From Pseudoalteromonas piscicida (GTDB taxonomy: Bacteria; Pseudomonadota; Gammaproteobacteria; Enterobacterales; Alteromonadaceae): a stretch of 64,000 nt of DNA. The translations under genes and the position numbers were made by a program. The notes beneath the pieces are model-generated. The model did no database searches. It was not told the DNA's origin and worked only from the letters and a program-made list of their open reading frames with translations. Where the stretch lies: contig NZ_NKHF01000007.1 of the NCBI RefSeq assembly GCF_002744175.1, positions 62,001-126,000 on the forward strand, in the 5' to 3' direction. Below are positions 1-7,933 of this stretch, in pieces. Position 1 is the first letter of the stretch; every line of letters begins with the position of its first letter.

Positions 1-8
1 GCTCTCAT
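1..8 (-). CDS. start of an unidentified gene running off the window edge
   Basis: A start codon ATG lies on the minus strand at 8-6. AGGAG sits at 20-16, seven bases upstream, overlapping the stop codon of the anti-sigma-like gene. Only Met-Arg and part of a third codon are visible, so nothing can be said of the product. The spacing suggests it is the third gene of the sigma/anti-sigma operon. Confidence 0.45.
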
Positions 9-18
9 TCTAATTCTC

Positions 19-498
19 CTAAATTTGTTGCCAACGAGGTTCGTGAACCTTATTGATTAAATCGAGTTGTTGCTGATAGACCTGAGCCAACATCTTAAGT
101 AGCGCTGCGTTTTCAGGGTCTTGTTTGAGCGACAGCTTGATCGCTTGCTCAGCCTGTTCAAGCTCATGTAGCTGTACCTGCCAATCGGTAGTCAACGCAG
201 GTTGCGTTTCGTACTGTACAAGCAGTGATTGCTTTTGCTGCTCAAAAAAAGCGCTAATATTAGCCAGTGAGTCTTGTTTTGGTTGATTCATGATCACTTG
301 CCAAGCGAGTAAACCTGCAATTGTACAAGCCGCTATTCCAGACAGCTTTTGCCAATTATTCTGCCTTGGCGCTTGGATTGGCTGTGCTTGATTAATCGCA
401 CGCTCTACCCCTTGCCATAAATCACGTTGTGGTTTTGGCTGGGTGTCTTCATCATTCAGTGCGGTATGCATAAATTCATCGAAAGATGGTTTAGTCAT
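19..498 (-). CDS. probable membrane anti-sigma factor
   Basis: 159-residue protein with a polar N-terminus of about 50 residues, one hydrophobic segment at about residues 52-70 (LSGIAACTIAGLLAW), and a C-terminal part of about 85 residues that is Gln/Leu rich and probably helical. This is the usual layout of an ECF anti-sigma factor: cytoplasmic sigma-binding part, one membrane helix, periplasmic sensor. No zinc-binding HxxxCxxC motif is visible, so it is not a ZAS-type factor. It overlaps the end of the sigma gene by 8 bases, which implies translational coupling. The role is inferred mainly from this position. Confidence 0.7.
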   Translation of the reverse strand: MTKPSFDEFMHTALNDEDTQPKPQRDLWQGVERAINQAQPIQAPRQNNWQKLSGIAACTIAGLLAWQVIMNQPKQDSLANISAFFEQQKQSLLVQYETQPALTTDWQVQLHELEQAEQAIKLSLKQDPENAALLKMLAQVYQQQLDLINKVHEPRWQQI

Positions 499-1042
499 TG
501 TTGTACCACTCCTGTAATAAGTTACGTGCTCTGTGATATTGCGATTTACTCGACCCGACGGCCATATTCAACATATTGGCAATTTCCTCGTGGCGATACC
601 CTTCAACGGCATGTAATACAAATACCAACCTGGCGCGCTCCGGGAGCCTTACTATCAGTTTGTCCAATCCATTTAACTCACCAAGCTGTTCAGCACCTTG
701 TTCATCGAGTCCAGATTGTTCAAAACTCACTACCTTTTGAAACCAGTTTTTTTGCTTCCTAAGGTAACTGATAGCAATATTGCTCGTCACACTGTGGAGC
801 CAAGTCGAAAATTTTGATTGCCCTTTAAATTGGTCAATCTTTTGCCACAATTGCACAAAAACTTCCTGACAAGCATCCTCCGCGTGAGCAGGCTCAGCTA
901 ACAGTCTCAGACACAAGGCATAAACGCGACAGTGATGCTGCTCAAACAGCTCGCGAAAAGCACCTTGATCCCCCTGTTGACATCTAGCCACTAGCGCATC
1001 AGTTTGTTCTTGTGAAAATGCCTCTTTGGCATTAATTATCAT
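491..1042 (-). CDS. ECF-type RNA polymerase sigma factor
   Basis: 183 residues from the chosen start. Region 2 spans roughly residues 15-85, with the acidic stretch DACQEVFVQLWQ followed by FSTWLHSVTSNIAISYLRK. Region 4 spans about 125-175, with LPERARLVFVLHAVEGYRHEEIA, a helix-turn-helix. There is no region 1.1 or 3, which is the mark of extracytoplasmic function sigma factors. The start at 1042 is preferred over 1072 because AAAGGA lies eight bases before it. The anti-sigma-like gene follows with overlap, so the pair is probably one regulatory unit. The signal and regulon cannot be read from the sequence. Confidence 0.92.
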   Translation of the reverse strand: MIINAKEAFSQEQTDALVARCQQGDQGAFRELFEQHHCRVYALCLRLLAEPAHAEDACQEVFVQLWQKIDQFKGQSKFSTWLHSVTSNIAISYLRKQKNWFQKVVSFEQSGLDEQGAEQLGELNGLDKLIVRLPERARLVFVLHAVEGYRHEEIANMLNMAVGSSKSQYHRARNLLQEWYNND

Positions 1043-1199
1043 GCGTTTGTTCCTTTGGGTTGATACCTTCATCTTCGCATATCAAATGAAACAAACAAAG
1101 TTACCAACGTTCAATTGCCAATTTCTACTTTTTTGTAAAGTACTTTTTTAGACGTCGGGTAAATAGGAAATGGTTTAAAGGAAGTTAAAAAATTTGATG

Positions 1200-1226
1200 A
1201 AAAAAATGGAGCATTCCTGCTCCACT
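1200..1226 (-). terminator. Rho-independent terminator of the minor pilin operon
   Basis: On the minus strand GGAGCA, loop GGAA, TGCTCC is followed by a run of seven T. It starts just after the stop codon of the PilX-like gene at 1228 and ends the five-gene pilin operon. Confidence 0.9.
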
Positions 1227-1227
1227 A

Positions 1228-2967
1228 TTATTCTGTTTGTTTTGACTCGTCCTCATCAGCAACTTGGTAAGGCTTGTAGTGCCACCCTTTGAATACTAAT
1301 GTGGGTTTTTTCCCTGGGGGCTGAACGCCAATGCCTGCATTTTTTAATGCTTGGTCAAAATGAATACCAGTACCACCAGTGCCTGTAATTGAAGCACCTC
1401 GGACCGTACCATACAATTGCCCACTGCCATTTAACAAGATTGAAGTTAGTGGTGAATAGATAGCGGCATACAATGAAGAAGCACCACTGAAAACAAATCC
1501 ATTTGGCCCGTCAAAAGACGAATAAATGCTAAATACAGGTAAGCCACTCTGAGTTAGACCTTCTTGCTCTGAAATAACTTTTGCGCTCGCGCCAATCGAA
1601 ACCTTGCCCGTGGTAAATACGGTTAGTGAGCTCTCTTTTTCTATCCAAATATGCGTATTTCCAGATAAGGTTAGATCGCCATCTATCAACCAAATAACGT
1701 CGCCTCCAGAGATCTTAATTTTACCGTCTGAGCCCAGTTTTAACCCTTTAAAGGGAAAGACCAATTGAGTACTCTCAGTTGCACTGCCAAGGTTTTGATC
1801 TATGCCTTTAAATAGATAGATCGTTTGTTCTTTGGCAACGTACACATTGGATCCATTGCGCTCATATACCGCCTGCTTCGGCTTAAAATGAAGAATTTGC
1901 TGCGCACCTACATGTAAAGGCGCAAACCGGTTACGTGGATCAATAATACTTTCCATATTGAATGGCAGTGCTAAGGGGTCACATTCTTTGTTCGGTTTGG
2001 CTGGATCATAGTCTGGAGAATCAGGATCGTAAACTTTGACTGGCTCAACAACCAAATCTGCCACTCTAAATCTTGGATCAGAATAATGAATACCATCTTG
2101 GACCTGTAACCCGGTATCTTTAAACTGGCCATTTCCGGTATATTGAATATCAAAGAGATCCCCATTTTGATTAAGGATTTCAGCTCCCCACGCCATTTGT
2201 ACGTCTCCCATAGCACGTACATAGCCCTGTATTTTACCACCTCGATGTTTAAAAAATCCGCGGCTAAACACGTTGCCTTCCACTCGGATCCCACTCGCTG
2301 AGGGGGAGATATCCACCCCTGTATTTGATCGTACATCCCCAAGAATTGGTGAAGAACCTTTTAAGTAAATCACCCCCGATGCTTGTACATCACCTTTAAT
2401 GGGTGAGTGACCAGATAAAACGACGTCAGCTTCTCCTACAACGGTATGAACATCGCCATCATGACTTTTGGTTTCTTCGTATGTACCTCTTGAAGAATCA
2501 TAGCTATCTACAGCACCACTACCTGATAGGTTTACACCTTTACAGCCCGTAACCGCATTTTGAAATATCGACTCTTTGGGAGCTGGTTTGAGTTCAAAAC
2601 GCGCCACAAGGCGATGATTGGCGTGATCTCCATGACGCTGCCCTAAACTCTCGACTTCAAACTCGTTACCATCACTACTCACCGAGATTTGAAAGCGGGA
2701 ATCACCGATTGCACCGTTTCCCGTTGTAGGAATTCCGTTAATTAAACTATCGACATCTAGAGGGTTATTCTCCAAAGACTGTTGCAGTTTTTGGCGATAG
2801 TCTCGGATCCCCTGCTCAGCAACCAGCCTAGCATTAATGTCTTTTTGAAAGTTACCACTTAATCTCTCTTGTACAACACCTTCCTTGAGAGAAGCGAATA
2901 CTACAACACTTGCCATGCCGCCAAGCAGCATAACTTTTACTAGTGTAAAACCTTGTTGTTGTTTCAT
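1228..2967 (-). CDS. very large PilX-like type IV minor prepilin
   Basis: 579 residues. The N-terminus MKQQQG/FTLVKVMLL is a type III (prepilin) signal with cleavage after Gly6. A hydrophobic helix and PilX-like residues (LVAEQGIRDYRQ) follow. The residue at +5 is Lys, where pilins normally have Glu. From about residue 140 to 270 there are repeated short strands with the pattern Ser-Gly-x-x-x-Ile-x-Gly-Asp-Val, suggesting a beta-helix like that in bactofilins. A second repetitive part lies at about 380-530 (DLTLSGNTHIWIE, KVSIGASAKVISE). Usual PilX proteins are about 150-200 residues. It is the last gene of the operon; no pilY1 follows. It may be a tip or surface-binding pilin. Confidence 0.75.
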   Translation of the reverse strand: MKQQQGFTLVKVMLLGGMASVVVFASLKEGVVQERLSGNFQKDINARLVAEQGIRDYRQKLQQSLENNPLDVDSLINGIPTTGNGAIGDSRFQISVSSDGNEFEVESLGQRHGDHANHRLVARFELKPAPKESIFQNAVTGCKGVNLSGSGAVDSYDSSRGTYEETKSHDGDVHTVVGEADVVLSGHSPIKGDVQASGVIYLKGSSPILGDVRSNTGVDISPSASGIRVEGNVFSRGFFKHRGGKIQGYVRAMGDVQMAWGAEILNQNGDLFDIQYTGNGQFKDTGLQVQDGIHYSDPRFRVADLVVEPVKVYDPDSPDYDPAKPNKECDPLALPFNMESIIDPRNRFAPLHVGAQQILHFKPKQAVYERNGSNVYVAKEQTIYLFKGIDQNLGSATESTQLVFPFKGLKLGSDGKIKISGGDVIWLIDGDLTLSGNTHIWIEKESSLTVFTTGKVSIGASAKVISEQEGLTQSGLPVFSIYSSFDGPNGFVFSGASSLYAAIYSPLTSILLNGSGQLYGTVRGASITGTGGTGIHFDQALKNAGIGVQPPGKKPTLVFKGWHYKPYQVADEDESKQTE

Positions 2968-2971
2968 TGTA

Positions 2972-3451
2972 TTAGCTACCTAATCCAGCGTAAAAATTCA
3001 TTTGTATGCCTGCACCATACTGCGGTGGAAAACTACTACCTTGTATTGTTACTGTGATTAGCTGACCATCAATGGCAAACGCTAATCCTGTAACCCCTTT
3101 TAATAAATTAATGTCTCCGCTTCCACGGTTACACACTAAATACTCACCTTGTAAAAAATAACGTTCGGTATAGTTAGCTGACGGAACGCTACCATCACAA
3201 GCAGGTACTCCCGCCAACTGCTCTATGAGAATATCTGTCGCAGACACAGTAGGCAGGATCTGTGTCTGCTTTATGCTGCGCATCATTACTCGGTTGGTAT
3301 AGCGAATAATTTCTTGAGATGTCGCAAGCTGCTGACTTGTCGTGACTGTCTCTTTTATTGAGGTGTATGAAGCCGCTATTCCCGAAACCAGTATTAAACC
3401 AACCACCATCGCGACCATCAGTTCAAGTAAGGTATAGCCTTTATGCTGCAT
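2972..3451 (-). CDS. PilW-like type IV minor prepilin
   Basis: 159 residues from the chosen start. The prepilin signal MQHKG/YTLLELMVAMVVG has Gly before the cleavage site and Glu at +5, followed by a hydrophobic helix (VGLILVSGIAASYTSIKE). The start at 3451 is favoured over 3478 because AGGAGG lies just upstream and the ATG overlaps the stop of the preceding gene (TAATG). A Cys pair near residues 97 and 120 could form the pilin disulfide. The PilW assignment rests on N-terminal form and position between PilV- and PilX-like genes. Minor pilins of this set prime pilus assembly. Confidence 0.75.
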   Translation of the reverse strand: MQHKGYTLLELMVAMVVGLILVSGIAASYTSIKETVTTSQQLATSQEIIRYTNRVMMRSIKQTQILPTVSATDILIEQLAGVPACDGSVPSANYTERYFLQGEYLVCNRGSGDINLLKGVTGLAFAIDGQLITVTIQGSSFPPQYGAGIQMNFYAGLGS

Positions 3452-3870
3452 TAGCTTCCTCCTGGTGGTGCTGAGCAAGTGTCTATAACACTGGGATAGC
3501 TAGCTGTTAAAGAAATCTGATTCTCCGCGGGGTTACTCAGCCGTTTGTCCTGCCAGCTTACGGTTATTTGCATATTATGACTGTAAGTGGCTGGCAAGAT
3601 GAGCGTAAAGCGATCATCTATAGGCTGTACCTGCTGCATCAGCGGATTATTTTGTGTCATATCGTTGTTGTTATGCTGTAATTCACACAATAACGGCCAT
3701 ATCCGCTCAATGGCATTTTGCCCATGTACCAGCGCCATTGTGTAGTGGAAGCTGTTAGACGCAAACTGTAATGACTTTAATTGCGTTGCAGCAAGTCCAA
3801 GCAGCATTAATCCGGCGACTAACATAGACACCACCACTTCAATTAGTGAAAAGCCTTTATTTAACTGCAA
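3451..3870 (-). CDS. PilV-like type IV minor prepilin
   Basis: 139 residues. The N-terminus MQLNKG/FSLIEVVVSMLVAG is a clear prepilin peptidase site with Glu at +5 and a long hydrophobic helix ending near residue 29. The body is Gln/Asn rich and ends in DTCSAPPGGS. It overlaps the FimT-like gene upstream by 10 bases and shares a TAATG stop/start with the PilW-like gene, so the three are translationally coupled. The name PilV is by position and by the SLIEVVVSM signature. Confidence 0.75.
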   Translation of the reverse strand: MQLNKGFSLIEVVVSMLVAGLMLLGLAATQLKSLQFASNSFHYTMALVHGQNAIERIWPLLCELQHNNNDMTQNNPLMQQVQPIDDRFTLILPATYSHNMQITVSWQDKRLSNPAENQISLTASYPSVIDTCSAPPGGS

Positions 3871-4319
3871 TTTTGTTCCGCCTCAGCTAACCAGCTTTGA
3901 CCGCTGACCAATACACACAACCGATAATCCTGCGTATCTGTAATCTTGTCTGTGATCAGAATATTATTGGTTGCAAGCACTTCTCCACTCTCGCGCACAA
4001 GTTGATCAGTCAAAGCAACTTCTATTGAGCTATGCTTGATGGTAAAGCGGCTCACTTCTGTTAGTTGCCCATTCTCATTGGTTTTAACAACCCAATCACC
4101 ATCCTCAACAACCAACGACACTTGCTGTTCACGCTTTACCGCCTCACTGCGAGCAAGACGAAAAATAGCCTGTAACTCATTGGCATGCGTGGTTATTCTG
4201 TCTTGCTGGATCTGTTTAATAAAACTAGGTGCCGCAATAGCAGCTAAAATGGCTAGTATCGCCATTGCAATAAGCAGTTCTAGTAACGTGAACCCGGCTC
4301 GTTTATTACCAACACTCAT
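3861..4319 (-). CDS. FimT/GspH-like type IV minor prepilin
   Basis: 152 residues. The leader MSVGNKRAG/FTLLELLIAMAILAILAAIAAP is a canonical prepilin signal with Glu at +5, followed by PSFIKQIQQDRI and LQAIFRLARSEAVKR, the pattern of FimT and GspH pseudopilins. The pair CVLV...NCS near the C-terminus may form a disulfide. It overlaps the PilE-like gene by 14 bases. FimT-type minor pilins act in pilus initiation and, in some species, in DNA binding; that role here is not shown. Confidence 0.8.
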   Translation of the reverse strand: MSVGNKRAGFTLLELLIAMAILAILAAIAAPSFIKQIQQDRITTHANELQAIFRLARSEAVKREQQVSLVVEDGDWVVKTNENGQLTEVSRFTIKHSSIEVALTDQLVRESGEVLATNNILITDKITDTQDYRLCVLVSGQSWLAEAEQNCS

Positions 4320-4716
4320 TGTTATTCGGTCCTTGGCTGCCTTGATGGTTGATGCTCAACACACCACATCGATCCGTCGCTTGTGCTTTTCCCACAATAG
4401 GAGTCGCTGTAAGTTGGTAACTCAAATTACGATATTGACCAACCGCACCATTAGGCTTATCGGCGGGAATATATTTAAAGGTATAAAACTCTGACTGAGG
4501 TAAATTGGGTATTAACGCGGCATCTGGATAACCTCCATTGCGACTATAAATGCGCTCTATTACAGCAGCAGTCTCTAGTAACTGCTGCTGAGCTTGAGAG
4601 CGATGTGCATCTTGGACGTACTGGATATAAGACGGATAAGCAAAACTCGCCGTAATCGCCACAATGGCAACCGCAATTAATAGCTCTGTTAGCGTAAAGC
4701 CTTTATTACTAAACAT
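4306..4716 (-). CDS. PilE-like type IV minor pilin
   Basis: 136 residues, first gene of the operon. The leader MFSNKG/FTLTELLIAVAIVAIT has Gly at -1 and Glu at +5. The text after the helix, YPSYIQYVQDAHRSQAQQQL, is typical of PilE-type pilins. Two C-terminal cysteines (DRCGVLSI and NNNECW) bound a short D-region loop. It belongs to the minor pilin set rather than being the major subunit, judging from its operon. The assembly proteins pilMNOPQ are 33 kb away at 38012-42869. Confidence 0.82.
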   Translation of the reverse strand: MFSNKGFTLTELLIAVAIVAITASFAYPSYIQYVQDAHRSQAQQQLLETAAVIERIYSRNGGYPDAALIPNLPQSEFYTFKYIPADKPNGAVGQYRNLSYQLTATPIVGKAQATDRCGVLSINHQGSQGPNNNECW

Positions 4717-5100
4717 TATTTATTCCACCACTAAATTGATAGCGCTGTCATTTTATTACCTTATGACAGATTAAGACAAAGAAAAGGCCGAGCCTATAAT
4801 ATGTAAACATAACATGAAGCGATAGTTTCTAAAAAGGAAACCTATTACATCACATTACAGCCGTACTACCTTTTGATTTAAGGCAAACTTTGAGCGAGAG
4901 GATCATCCATGTCACACCTTAAATTGGTATGAATAAGATTATTATTATGATTTTCTTTGAAGGGTTACTTAATTTACTTAAAGCCTTGAATACGATTAAA
5001 GCCCATACTTGTGCGCGCAACATGCTAAGCGTGAATGGCGACGGTTAAATAGCACTTTGCTATTCGAAATATCGGTTATTCTAGGTAAATTAAGTGAATA
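4717..5100. other. intergenic region upstream of the pilin operon, with an inverted repeat
   Basis: No convincing gene was found. The stretch is AT rich and must hold the pilin operon promoter, but no clear -35/-10 pair was seen. ACTTAATTTAC at 4967-4977 is repeated inverted at 5085-5095, enclosing about 107 bases; this could be a small mobile or structured intergenic element. The L9 terminator follows. Confidence 0.5.
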
Positions 5101-5132
5101 AAAAGCCGTGTATAAAAATACACGGCTTTTTT
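5101..5132 (-). terminator. terminator of the rpsF-priB-rpsR-rplI operon
   Basis: An 11-base stem (AAGCCGTGTAT and its complement) has an AAAA loop and A/T runs on both flanks, so it could act in both directions. It lies 16 bases past the rplI stop codon. Confidence 0.92.
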
Positions 5133-5147
5133 AAGCTCAATTAAAAA

Positions 5148-5600
5148 TTAAGCTTCAGCAATTACGATTACTTTGATCGTAGCTGTAACGTCAGAGTGTA
5201 CTTGGATAGCTACGTCGAACTCGCCAGTCTCACGGATAGTACCTAGAGGTAGACGAACTTCTGACTTAGATACCTCAACACCTACTGCAGAGATAGCATC
5301 AGCAATATCGCGAGTACCGATAGAACCGAATAGCTTACCTTCGTCACCCGCTTTAGAAACTAGAGTTACTTCAGCTAGTGCTTCTAGTTTTTCAGCGCGT
5401 GCCTGTGCAGCAACTAGCTCTTCAGCGATTTTCGCTTCAAGCTCAGCGCGACGTGCTTCGAAAGTTTCAATGTTAGCTTTAGTTGCAGGAACTGCTTTGC
5501 CCTTAGGGAATAAGAAGTTACGTGCGAAGCCAGATTTAACATTAACCTGATCACCTAGGCTACCTAGGTTTGCAATTTTGTCTAGTAGAATAACTTGCAT
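5148..5600 (-). CDS. rplI: 50S ribosomal protein L9
   Basis: 150 residues, the normal length for L9. It begins [22 protein letters not shown] and has the conserved N-domain stretch [17 protein letters not shown]. The long connecting helix at about 45-75 is rich in Ala and Glu, and the C-domain includes [17 protein letters not shown]9 binds 23S rRNA at the base of the L1 stalk and helps keep frame. It is the last gene of the S6-PriB-S18-L9 operon. Confidence 0.98.
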   Translation of the reverse strand: MQVILLDKIANLGSLGDQVNVKSGFARNFLFPKGKAVPATKANIETFEARRAELEAKIAEELVAAQARAEKLEALAEVTLVSKAGDEGKLFGSIGTRDIADAISAVGVEVSKSEVRLPLGTIRETGEFDVAIQVHSDVTATIKVIVIAEA

Positions 5601-5635
5601 GTCTCTACACCTTTTAAAAACTAGTAATCAGCTGC

Positions 5636-5863
5636 TTACTTGTGTAAGTCAGTGTATGGAAGAAGGGCTAGGTAGCGAGCACGCTTAATAGCAGTTGCTA
5701 GCTGACGCTGGTATTTAGCGCTAGTACCTGTGATACGGCTAGGTACGATTTTGCCACTTTCTGTTACATAGTTTCTAAGAGTAGCCAGATCTTTGTAATC
5801 AATTTGTTGTACGCCTTCCGCTTTGAAACGGCAGAACTTACGACGTCTGAAATAACGTGCCAT
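5636..5863 (-). CDS. rpsR: 30S ribosomal protein S18
   Basis: 75 residues from ATG at 5863 ([17 protein letters not shown]), the length and start usual for S18. A longer frame from 5878 would add five residues but overlaps the priB stop. Conserved features are [25 protein letters not shown] and the C-terminal [14 protein letters not shown]18 pairs with S6 on the 30S platform, and both are encoded in this operon. Confidence 0.98.
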
Positions 5864-5874
5864 GAGTAATTTCC

Positions 5875-6204
5875 TCAATTAATTCTTTCAATATGTTGTG
5901 CGTGCAATACCAGCTGACTCAAGCCATTTCGGCTCTCGTGGCGATTTAAAAAACCGCGAACTTGTAATGCTTGCCCAACGTATAAATGCTCTGTTTGGTC
6001 TCGGAACTGTTCTCCACTGGCAACCACTTGAATACGCACATAGGCATTTCTAGTAAGGTCAGCCTCTAATTGCATTGATTTGTGCTCAAGTACAAATATG
6101 CAATGCGGGATCCCAGCTGGGCTTTGACTAAATTTAGGTGTTTTACAAATCACGCCCGAAAGCAGATATTGATTGGTATACAGGTCAACCTGAGTACTCA
6201 CCAT
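5875..6204 (-). CDS. priB: primosomal replication protein N (PriB)
   Basis: 109 residues with a single OB fold. The pattern [21 protein letters not shown] and the following FVLEHKSMQ match PriB, a dimeric single-strand DNA-binding protein that helps PriA restart stalled forks. PriA itself is encoded at 52425. The position between rpsF and rpsR is the standard place of priB. GAGG lies close before the ATG, so the GTG at 6201 could also be used. Confidence 0.95.
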   Translation of the reverse strand: MVSTQVDLYTNQYLLSGVICKTPKFSQSPAGIPHCIFVLEHKSMQLEADLTRNAYVRIQVVASGEQFRDQTEHLYVGQALQVRGFLNRHESRNGLSQLVLHAQHIERIN

Positions 6205-6242
6205 TACCTCGAAAGGTTAGTCAAATCCGAAATCAACAACGA

Positions 6243-6584
6243 TTAAGCAGAAGCTGCTTCTTTTTTCTCTTCTTTTGCAAGAGGAGACGCTTCAGTTACT
6301 GCATTTTTAGTACGCATAACTAGGTTACGAAGCACTGCATCGTTGTAGCGGAAAGAAGTTTCAAGCTCGTTGATTACTTCAGTTGGTGCTTCAACGTTCA
6401 ATAGAACATAGTGTGCTTTGTGAAGCTTCTCGATTGGGTAAGCCAGTTGACGACGACCCCAGTCTTCTAGACGGTGAATAGTACCGCCAGCTTCAGTGAT
6501 AGCACCAGTATAACGCTCGATCATACCAGGTACTTGCTCACTTTGGTCTGGGTGAACCATGAATACGATTTCGTAATGACGCAT
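6243..6584 (-). CDS. rpsF: 30S ribosomal protein S6
   Basis: 113 residues. It begins [25 protein letters not shown] and contains the conserved [21 protein letters not shown] and [15 protein letters not shown]. The C-terminal tail is charged (EEKKEAASA). AAGGA lies seven bases before the ATG. It is the first gene of the operon; its leader can fold to cover this ribosome binding site (see 6592-6644). Confidence 0.98.
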   Translation of the reverse strand: MRHYEIVFMVHPDQSEQVPGMIERYTGAITEAGGTIHRLEDWGRRQLAYPIEKLHKAHYVLLNVEAPTEVINELETSFRYNDAVLRNLVMRTKNAVTEASPLAKEEKKEAASA

Positions 6585-6591
6585 GGATATT

Positions 6592-6644
6592 CCTTACGGT
6601 TAGTATAGCCTTGTCCCGTTTCGGCCAGTCGGGGTAAGGCAAGG
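6592..6644 (-). promoter_or_regulatory. rpsF leader with two competing hairpins, possible S6:S18 site
   Basis: In the mRNA, CCUUG (6644-6640) can pair with CAAGG (6613-6609), enclosing CCCCG/CGGG. Alternatively CCUUAC (6639-6634) can pair with GUAAGG (6597-6592), which contains the Shine-Dalgarno sequence of rpsF. The two folds share bases and exclude each other. Leaders bound by the S6:S18 complex are known before rpsF in many bacteria; that this is one is inferred. Confidence 0.5.
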
Positions 6645-6674
6645 AACGATAATAGTAGGGCCGAAAGAGCGCGT

Positions 6675-6703
6675 ATTTTACGTGTAGCGCTAAAATTAAG
6701 CAA
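6675..6703 (-). promoter_or_regulatory. promoter of the rpsF operon
   Basis: Minus strand TTGCTT (6703-6698), 17-base spacer, TAAAAT (6680-6675), then a GC-rich stretch ACGCGCTC. The fit to sigma-70 consensus and the distance to rpsF are good, and the GC-rich discriminator is typical of ribosomal protein promoters. Confidence 0.75.
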
Positions 6704-6790
6704 TCAGTTTATTGCAAAAAATTGGTGGAATATGTTTGTATTTTAAAAGGAGATAAAAAGTGCTTGAAGAATATAGATATTTAGAGAAGT

Positions 6791-6866
6791 TGGAGCGGCA
6801 CACGAGGTTCGAACTCGTGACCTCGACCTTGGCAAGGTCGCGCTCTACCAGCTGAGCTAGTGCCGC
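6791..6866 (-). tRNA. tRNA-Gly, anticodon GCC
   Basis: 76 bases including encoded CCA. Acceptor GCGGCAC pairs with GTGCCGC, the D arm is GCTCAGCTGGTAGAGC, the anticodon loop is TTGCCAA and the T arm is ACGAGTTCGAACCTCGT. It is identical to the second copy 37 bases away. It lies at the 3' end of a short tRNA transcript. Confidence 0.97.
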
Positions 6867-6903
6867 ATCACATTTTTTAGTTTATACACCTAAAGTAAGT
6901 GTT

Positions 6904-6979
6904 TGGAGCGGCACACGAGGTTCGAACTCGTGACCTCGACCTTGGCAAGGTCGCGCTCTACCAGCTGAGCTAGTGCCGC
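6904..6979 (-). tRNA. tRNA-Gly, anticodon GCC (second copy)
   Basis: 76 bases, same sequence as the copy at 6791-6866, with CCA encoded. It is the promoter-proximal copy; two decayed half copies lie directly upstream at 6981-7137. Confidence 0.97.
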
Positions 6980-6980
6980 A

Positions 6981-7137
6981 TTCCATAGTTAGCTCTGAAT
7001 TTGTCGATAACTAAGCAAGGTCGCGTTAATTACCTACTGCAGCTGAGCTAGTGCCGCATTCCATAGTTAGCTCATTATGTTGTCGGTAACTACGCAAGGT
7101 CGCGATGATTACCTACTGCAGCTGAGCTAGAGCTGCG
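6981..7137 (-). repeat. two decayed half-tRNA-Gly repeats in the tRNA leader
   Basis: Two tandem units of 78-79 bases (6981-7058 and 7059-7137). Each has the spacer TTCCATAGTTAGCTC as found next to the second tRNA gene, then GCAAGGTCGCG, a changed stretch, and CAGCTGAGCTAG plus the acceptor end. On the tRNA strand this is the 5' acceptor strand, the D arm and the 5' side of the anticodon arm. The anticodon 3' side, T arm and 3' acceptor are missing. They sit between promoter and intact genes, so they should be transcribed. Confidence 0.8.
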
Positions 7138-7190
7138 TTGTAATAACACTCAAAACACCCCGCAGGGCTTGTCGTCTCAAGCGGGGCAGG

Positions 7191-7218
7191 ATTCTACAAG
7201 ATAAAATTTGCTTTGCAA
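7191..7218 (-). promoter_or_regulatory. promoter of the tRNA-Gly genes
   Basis: Minus strand TTGCAA (7218-7213), 16-base spacer, TAGAAT (7196-7191), followed by CCTGCCCC. A GC-rich discriminator is typical of stringently controlled stable RNA promoters. It begins just past the orn stop codon. Confidence 0.75.
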
Positions 7219-7226
7219 GTATTTTT

Positions 7227-7772
7227 TTAGACTTTGAAGAATTTTTCTTGATAAACCTTTAATTCCATAATGGAATCTTTGATGTCATCTAAAGCCAAGT
7301 GAGAGCTTTTCTTTTTGATCTCACCTAGTAACTCAGGCTTCCAGCGTCTCGCTAGCTCTTTTATCGTGCTCACATCTAGATTGCGATAATGAAAGTAAGC
7401 TTCAAGCTCTGGCATATATTTATTGAGGAATCGACGGTCTTGTCCAATGGAGTTACCGCACATTGGTGAAGCACCTGGCGGCACCCACTCTTTTAAGAAG
7501 TCCAACGTCTGCTTGATTGCATCTGCTTCTGTGAATTTACTCGCTTTACAACGATCGGTTAGACCTGAACGACCATGCTGGTTAGTACACCATTCGTCCA
7601 TTCCATCAAGAAGCGCATTGCTTTGATGAATTGCCACCACAGGACCTTCAGCTAAAATATTGAGATCACCATCTGTTATCACCGTCGCGATTTCTAAGAT
7701 TTTATCTGTTTTTGGTTCTAGCCCCGTCATCTCGAGATCGAGCCAGATCAAGTTTGATTCATGAAAAGACAT
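7227..7772 (-). CDS. orn: oligoribonuclease
   Basis: 181 residues, normal length. The DEDDh exonuclease motifs are visible: Exo[10 protein letters not shown] near residue 10, Exo[13 protein letters not shown] near 110, and Exo[14 protein letters not shown] near 158. Orn degrades RNA fragments of two to five bases, chiefly dinucleotides, and so finishes mRNA and pGpG breakdown. It is divergent from rsgA, as in E. coli. Confidence 0.97.
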   Translation of the reverse strand: MSFHESNLIWLDLEMTGLEPKTDKILEIATVITDGDLNILAEGPVVAIHQSNALLDGMDEWCTNQHGRSGLTDRCKASKFTEADAIKQTLDFLKEWVPPGASPMCGNSIGQDRRFLNKYMPELEAYFHYRNLDVSTIKELARRWKPELLGEIKKKSSHLALDDIKDSIMELKVYQEKFFKV

Positions 7773-7933
7773 ACATTACCTTAGCGGTACTTTCCTTTAG
7801 ATCCAATGCAATTAGATATATCATATTAGTTTAAACACTCGACCTAAAGCTTTTTTTACCATGCACGGCGTTTTATTGATTTATAGCCTAAATTTAAACG
7901 CTCTGCACGCCAAAGCTTAAACAGATTATAAAC

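Noticed and set aside
1150..1157. AGACGTCG, similar to a met box
   Set aside because: A single imperfect unit before a sigma factor; MetJ needs tandem boxes.
5173..5550. Long plus-strand frame opposite rplI
   Set aside because: A shadow of the L9 gene caused by its codon use.
6791..7137. CRISPR-like array from the four similar units
   Set aside because: The units are tRNA-Gly genes and their remnants, with no constant short repeat and spacer.
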